NCBI RefSeq assembly: GCF_023614235.1 | Contig: NZ_CP094264.1 | Span: 3,472,001 to 3,536,000, forward strand | Direction: 5' to 3' | Source: Streptomyces sp. MRC013 | Lineage (GTDB): Bacteria > Actinomycetota > Actinomycetes > Streptomycetales > Streptomycetaceae | Length of the DNA stretch: 64,000 nucleotides | Part shown: positions 60,630-64,000 of the stretch, piece after piece | Numbering within the stretch: position 1 is the first letter of the stretch | Layout of the letters: each line of letters begins with the position of its first letter | The notes under the pieces: generated by a model | What the model saw: only the letters and a program-made list of their open reading frames with translations | Told to the model about the DNA's origin: nothing | The model's database searches: none | Made by a program: the position numbers and the translations under genes

Positions 60630-61628
60630 ATGACCACCGGGGAAGCCGACTTCATCGACCTCGACGGCGTCGAGAAGGTCTTCGACGTGCGCCGCCGGGT
60701 GGGCCCGCTGCGCCGGGAGAGGCACCGGGTGCGGGCGGTGGACGGGCTGAGCTTCCGCGTGGCGCGCGGGGAGGTGGTCGGCTACATCGGCCCGAACGGC
60801 GCCGGGAAGTCCACCACCGTCAAGATGCTCACCGGCATCCTCACCCCGAGCGGCGGCCGGCTGCGCGTCGCCGGCATCGACCCCGCGCGGGAGCGGACCC
60901 GCCTGGCCCGCCGCATCGGCGTCGTCTTCGGGCAGCGGACGACGCTCTGGTGGGACCTGCCGCTGCGCGACTCCTACCGGCTGGTGCACCGCATGTACCG
61001 CATCCCCGACGCCCGCTTCCGAGAGAACCTCGACCGGTGCGTCGAACTCCTCGACCTGGCGGACCTGCTGGAGGTGCCCGTCCGCCAGCTCTCCCTCGGC
61101 CAGCGGATGCGCGGCGACCTCGCGGCGGCGCTGCTCCACGACCCCGACGTGCTCTACCTCGACGAGCCGACGATCGGCCTCGACGTCGTGTCGAAGGCGA
61201 AGGTCCGCGGCTTCCTGCGGGACCTCAACGCCGAGCGGGGCACGACGGTCCTGCTCACCACCCACGACCTCACGGACATCGAGCAGCTCTGCGGGCGCGT
61301 GATGGTCATCGACTACGGGCGGCTGGTGTACGACGGCACGCCGGCCGGGCTCCACGAGGCGGGCGCGGGCGAGCGGACGCTCGTCGTCGACCTGGAGCGG
61401 GAGGCGCCGCCCGTCGAGGTGGCCGGCGCCCGCGTGGTGCGGGTCGAGGGGGCCCGGCAGTGGCTGGCGTTCCCCGCGTCCGCGTCGGCGGCGCCGCTGG
61501 TCGCGGAGATCGCCGGGGCGTACCCGCTGGTCGACCTGTCCGTGCGGGAGCCGGACATCGAGGCGGTCATCGCGAAGATGTACGCCGAACGGCGGCCGGC
61601 GCGGACCACCCCAGGCGCGGGGTCCTGA
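60630..61628 (+). CDS. ABC exporter ATP-binding protein
   Basis: 332 residues. Walker A GPNGAGKST (about 54-62), Q-loop GQRTTLWWDL, signature LSLGQRMRGDLAAALL, Walker B VLYLDEPTIGLD, H-loop TTHDL. C-terminal extension of about 90 residues typical of COG4586. Follows the second permease by 3 bp; the three genes form one operon. Confidence 0.93.
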   Translation: MTTGEADFIDLDGVEKVFDVRRRVGPLRRERHRVRAVDGLSFRVARGEVVGYIGPNGAGKSTTVKMLTGILTPSGGRLRVAGIDPARERTRLARRIGVVFGQRTTLWWDLPLRDSYRLVHRMYRIPDARFRENLDRCVELLDLADLLEVPVRQLSLGQRMRGDLAAALLHDPDVLYLDEPTIGLDVVSKAKVRGFLRDLNAERGTTVLLTTHDLTDIEQLCGRVMVIDYGRLVYDGTPAGLHEAGAGERTLVVDLEREAPPVEVAGARVVRVEGARQWLAFPASASAAPLVAEIAGAYPLVDLSVREPDIEAVIAKMYAERRPARTTPGAGS

Positions 61629-62040
61629 AGGGACTCCCCGGCGGCCCCGCGGCACCCCGCCGCCGGGCCGCGCCGCCGGACCCCGCCGACCGCACGGTGC
61701 GGCCCGTCCGGCGGGCGCGGGCCGCGAGGGGCCTTCCCGGGGGCCGGGCACTCCGCCGCCGGGCCCGTGCGGTGGGCGCGGCGGCGGGGGCCGGGCGGGG
61801 ACCGAAAGAGTGAGAAAGCCCGCACGCGCCGGGAAAAGCCGCCGCCCCGGAACTAGCGGCCCGCCCCGGGAGTACCTGGAATAGGACAAGCGGCGGTGCC
61901 GGCCCGCGAGCCGAAGGGGCGTGCGGGCGCCGTCGCGGGGCGGGCGCGGAGGTACGGGGCGTTCGGCGCCCGCCCCCGGCGGCGCCCGCTCACGGCGCCC
62001 GGAGGCGAGACGGGCCCCAGGGCCGGCGAGGGCGGAGCGA
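61629..62040. other. Intergenic region before the DUF445 gene
   Basis: 412 bp. A terminator-like hairpin CCCGGCGGC (61637-61645) / GCCGCCGGG (61659-61667) follows the ABC operon. The rest is GC-rich, with AAGAGTGAGAAAGCCCGC (61805-61822) as the only AT-richer patch, where a promoter may lie. Confidence 0.5.
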
Positions 62041-63348
62041 ATGACGGGAACGGGCACGAGGTCGGCGCGGACAGCGGGCGCCGGCGGCTTCTCGTACACG
62101 GCGGAGGACGCGGAGAAGCACCGCGGGGTACGCCGCATGAAGGCGACGGCGACGGCGCTGCTGCTCCTGGTGGCGGTGGTCTACGCGCTCGCGACCTGGG
62201 CGGAGGCCTCCGGTGTGGCCGGCTGGCCCGGCTACGTGGCGGCGGCCGCCGAGGCGGGCATGGTGGGCGCGCTCGCGGACTGGTTCGCCGTCACGGCGCT
62301 GTTCCGCCGCCCGATGGGCCTGCCCATCCCGCACACGGCGATCATCCCGACGAAGAAGGACCAGCTGGGCGAGGCGCTGGGCAGGTTCGTCGGGGAGAAC
62401 TTCCTCTCGGCGGACGTCGTACGGGCCCGGCTGCACGCCCTGGACGTCGCCGGCCGCCTCGGGACCTGGCTGTCCGAGCCCGCACACGCCGGCCGGGTCA
62501 CGGCGGAGCTGTCCACGGCGCTGCGCGGCGCCCTGACCGTCCTGCGGGACGCCGACGTCCAGGCCGTCGTCGGCGAGGCGATCACCCGCCGTGCGGAGGC
62601 GGCGGAGATCGCGCCGGGCATCGGCAAGACCCTCGGCCGCGTCGTCGCCGACGGGGCGCACCGCCGGGCGGTCGACCTGGTCTGCGCCCGCGCCCACGAC
62701 TGGCTGGTCGTGCACGGCGACTCGGTGATGGACGCCGTGCAGGGCGGCGCCCCGGGATGGACGCCGCGGTTCGTGGACCGGAAGGTCGGGGAGCGGGTCT
62801 ACAAGGAGCTGCTGCGGTTCGTCACCGAGATGCGCGACATGCCGGGGCACCCGGCGCGGGGCGCGATCGACCGTTTCCTCGGGGACTTCGCGACGGACCT
62901 CCAGGCGGACACCGAGACGCGGACGCGCGTGGAGCGCCTGAAGTCGGAGCTGGTGGCGCGGCCGGAGGTGCAGGACGTCATCGCGTCGGCGTGGGGGGCC
63001 GTACGCGCGATGATCGTGTCGGCGGCGGAGGACGAGCGGAGCGAGCTGCGGCTGCGGGCACGCGCCTCCCTGCTCTCCCTGGGCGCCCGGCTGACGACGG
63101 ACGCGCAGCTCCAGCGGAAGGTCGAGGGCTGGCTGGAGGACGCGGCGGCGTACGTGGTGACGACCTACCGGGGGGAGATCACCTCGCTGATCACCGACAC
63201 GGTGGCGAGCTGGGACGCCGACCAGACCTCCCGCAAGATCGAGGCGCACATCGGCCGCGACCTGCAGTTCATCCGCATCAACGGCACGGTGGTGGGCGCA
63301 CTGGCGGGCCTGCTGATCCACACGGTCTCCCACGCCCTGGGCGGATGA
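62041..63348 (+). CDS. DUF445 family membrane-associated protein
   Basis: 435 residues. N-terminal TM (ATALLLLVAVVYALATWA) and a second near GYVAAAAEAGMVGALADWFA, where the DUF445 signature ADWFAVTALFRRPMGLPIPH follows. Long helical middle, then a C-terminal TM (INGTVVGALAGLLIHTVSHA). Conserved across bacteria, role unclear (envelope maintenance suspected). ATG 62041. Confidence 0.88.
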   Translation: MTGTGTRSARTAGAGGFSYTAEDAEKHRGVRRMKATATALLLLVAVVYALATWAEASGVAGWPGYVAAAAEAGMVGALADWFAVTALFRRPMGLPIPHTAIIPTKKDQLGEALGRFVGENFLSADVVRARLHALDVAGRLGTWLSEPAHAGRVTAELSTALRGALTVLRDADVQAVVGEAITRRAEAAEIAPGIGKTLGRVVADGAHRRAVDLVCARAHDWLVVHGDSVMDAVQGGAPGWTPRFVDRKVGERVYKELLRFVTEMRDMPGHPARGAIDRFLGDFATDLQADTETRTRVERLKSELVARPEVQDVIASAWGAVRAMIVSAAEDERSELRLRARASLLSLGARLTTDAQLQRKVEGWLEDAAAYVVTTYRGEITSLITDTVASWDADQTSRKIEAHIGRDLQFIRINGTVVGALAGLLIHTVSHALGG

Positions 63349-63414
63349 CCGGACGCCCGCCCGGCACCCGCGGGGAGGCGCCCGCCGGTACGCGGGCGCC
63401 CGGACCGGCGGGGG

Positions 63415-63717
63415 TCAGCCGGCGCGCCGGGTGACCGCCCAGGAGGCCAGGGCCATCCCGCCGGCGACGGAGAACACCGCCGGCCAGGCTCCGATCCTCT
63501 TCGCCAGCGGGTGCGACCCGGCGAACGCCGCGACGTACGCGGCACTCAGCCCGGCCGCCGCGGCGTTGCCGCCGCGCCGACGCCACTCCCGCGCGGCCAC
63601 CGCCCCCGCGGCGGCCAGCGCCACCCCGCCGAGCGGCCGCTTCTTCGTCCACCGGGCGACCCCGTACCCGCCGACGAGCCCGCCCGCGGCGACGACCGAC
63701 ACCGGAACCCTGGCCAT
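63415..63717 (-). CDS. Small membrane protein, unknown
   Basis: 100 residues from ATG 63717 (GGAGG upstream). Two or three hydrophobic segments (SVVAAGGLVGGYGVA; GGVALAAAGAVAA; WPAVFSVAGGMALASWAVT) with basic loops. No family recognised. Convergent with the DUF445 gene. Confidence 0.65.
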   Translation of the reverse strand: MARVPVSVVAAGGLVGGYGVARWTKKRPLGGVALAAAGAVAAREWRRRGGNAAAAGLSAAYVAAFAGSHPLAKRIGAWPAVFSVAGGMALASWAVTRRAG

Positions 63718-64000
63718 ACGACAACCCTCCTGCCACATCGACGACCCCCCGAGGCTAACCCGCCCTTCCCGCGCCCCGGCCCGCCCCCGCCGCCGGGCCC
63801 GAGCCCCGATCGCCCCGCGCCCCGGGTCCGGGCCCCGAACCTTCGCCGTCGGGTCCGGGCCACCGCGCCCCTGTCGCCCCGGCCCGGGGACGGCTGCCCT
63901 CCGCGGCCCGCGGACGGCGGCGCCCGGCCGGGGCGGGGCGCGGTGAGGCGGCGGGACGGTGGGGACGCGGGGAACGGCGGTGCGGCGGTGCGGCGGTGCG

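Noticed and set aside
63739..64000. Coding in the last 260 bases
   Set aside because: C/G-rich low-complexity sequence with open frames on both strands and no start, ribosome-binding site or family motif; the sequence is cut by the window edge.

Overview
The window is a stretch of very GC-rich (about 73% G+C) actinobacterial chromosome, almost certainly Streptomyces. The gene content and order (ssrA, HelR-type helicase, malic enzyme, hupA, murA, algH at one end; clpS, cysO-cysM, GlcNAc PTS genes with DasR-type operators, rph, rdgB, bcp, sugE and a class A penicillin-binding protein at the other) recall the S. coelicolor core region around SCO2952 to SCO2897. That synteny is from memory, not from a search. 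Many genes use GTG or TTG starts. Several have a TANNNT -10 box only 5 to 8 bases before the start codon, the signature of leaderless transcripts.

Layout. 1-333: the 3' part of tmRNA and its terminator. 402-3316: an acetyltransferase, a frameshifted MFS exporter and a divergent LysR regulator. 3523-11989: helR, a structured small RNA, malic enzyme, an IS5-family element, hupA, murA, algH and a DUF3039 gene; the IS sits between hupA and its likely native promoter. 12489-17358: a three-gene, end-overlapping xanthine-dehydrogenase-like operon. Its iron-sulfur subunit carries a disordered extension of about 365 residues, and its molybdopterin subunit appears to lack the catalytic glutamate. 17359-23220: an accessory region of lower GC with small unknown genes, a WXG-like/DUF6571/lipoprotein operon, a decayed and an intact copy of small cysteine-rich genes on either side, and a one-domain GntR regulator with phased 10-bp repeats in front of it. 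23312-36127: a VOC protein, 48-bp and 45-bp tandem repeats, an MFS transporter, a helicase, IclR, a Lon-like secreted protease, an Lrp regulator divergent from hpd, an FAD oxidase and two RDD membrane proteins. 36664-41708: a secreted M6 protease and the NAD-salvage pair pncA and pncB. 41837-48321: clpS-DUF2017, an amino-acid permease, and a protein-thiocarboxylate cysteine module (JAMM peptidase, Cys leader peptide, cysO, cysM) plus an MBL-fold hydrolase. 48367-50894: divergent nagE2/nagF with two DasR-like operators and a broken small gene. 50938-55803: rph, a lipoprotein, rdgB, an unusual tRNA(UAG), two tandem HNH endonucleases, bcp, a DUF3618 protein and a GroES-like protein. 55834-63717: a guanidine-III riboswitch with its gdx/sugE exporter, a class A PBP, an ABC-2 exporter operon, a DUF445 protein and a small membrane protein.

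How genes work together. The cysteine module has every part needed for CysO-thiocarboxylate cysteine synthesis. CysO ends in GG plus two extra residues, so the JAMM peptidase next door has an obvious processing job, and a Cys-containing leader peptide precedes cysO-cysM. The PTS genes and their operators form a GlcNAc uptake unit that DasR should repress. The riboswitch and exporter form a guanidine-efflux unit.

Caveats. Functions are read from motifs and recalled family knowledge; no database search was possible. Three reading-frame breaks (about 1450, 50440 and 50560) can each be repaired by adding one base to a C or G run, so sequencing or assembly error is a live alternative to real gene decay.
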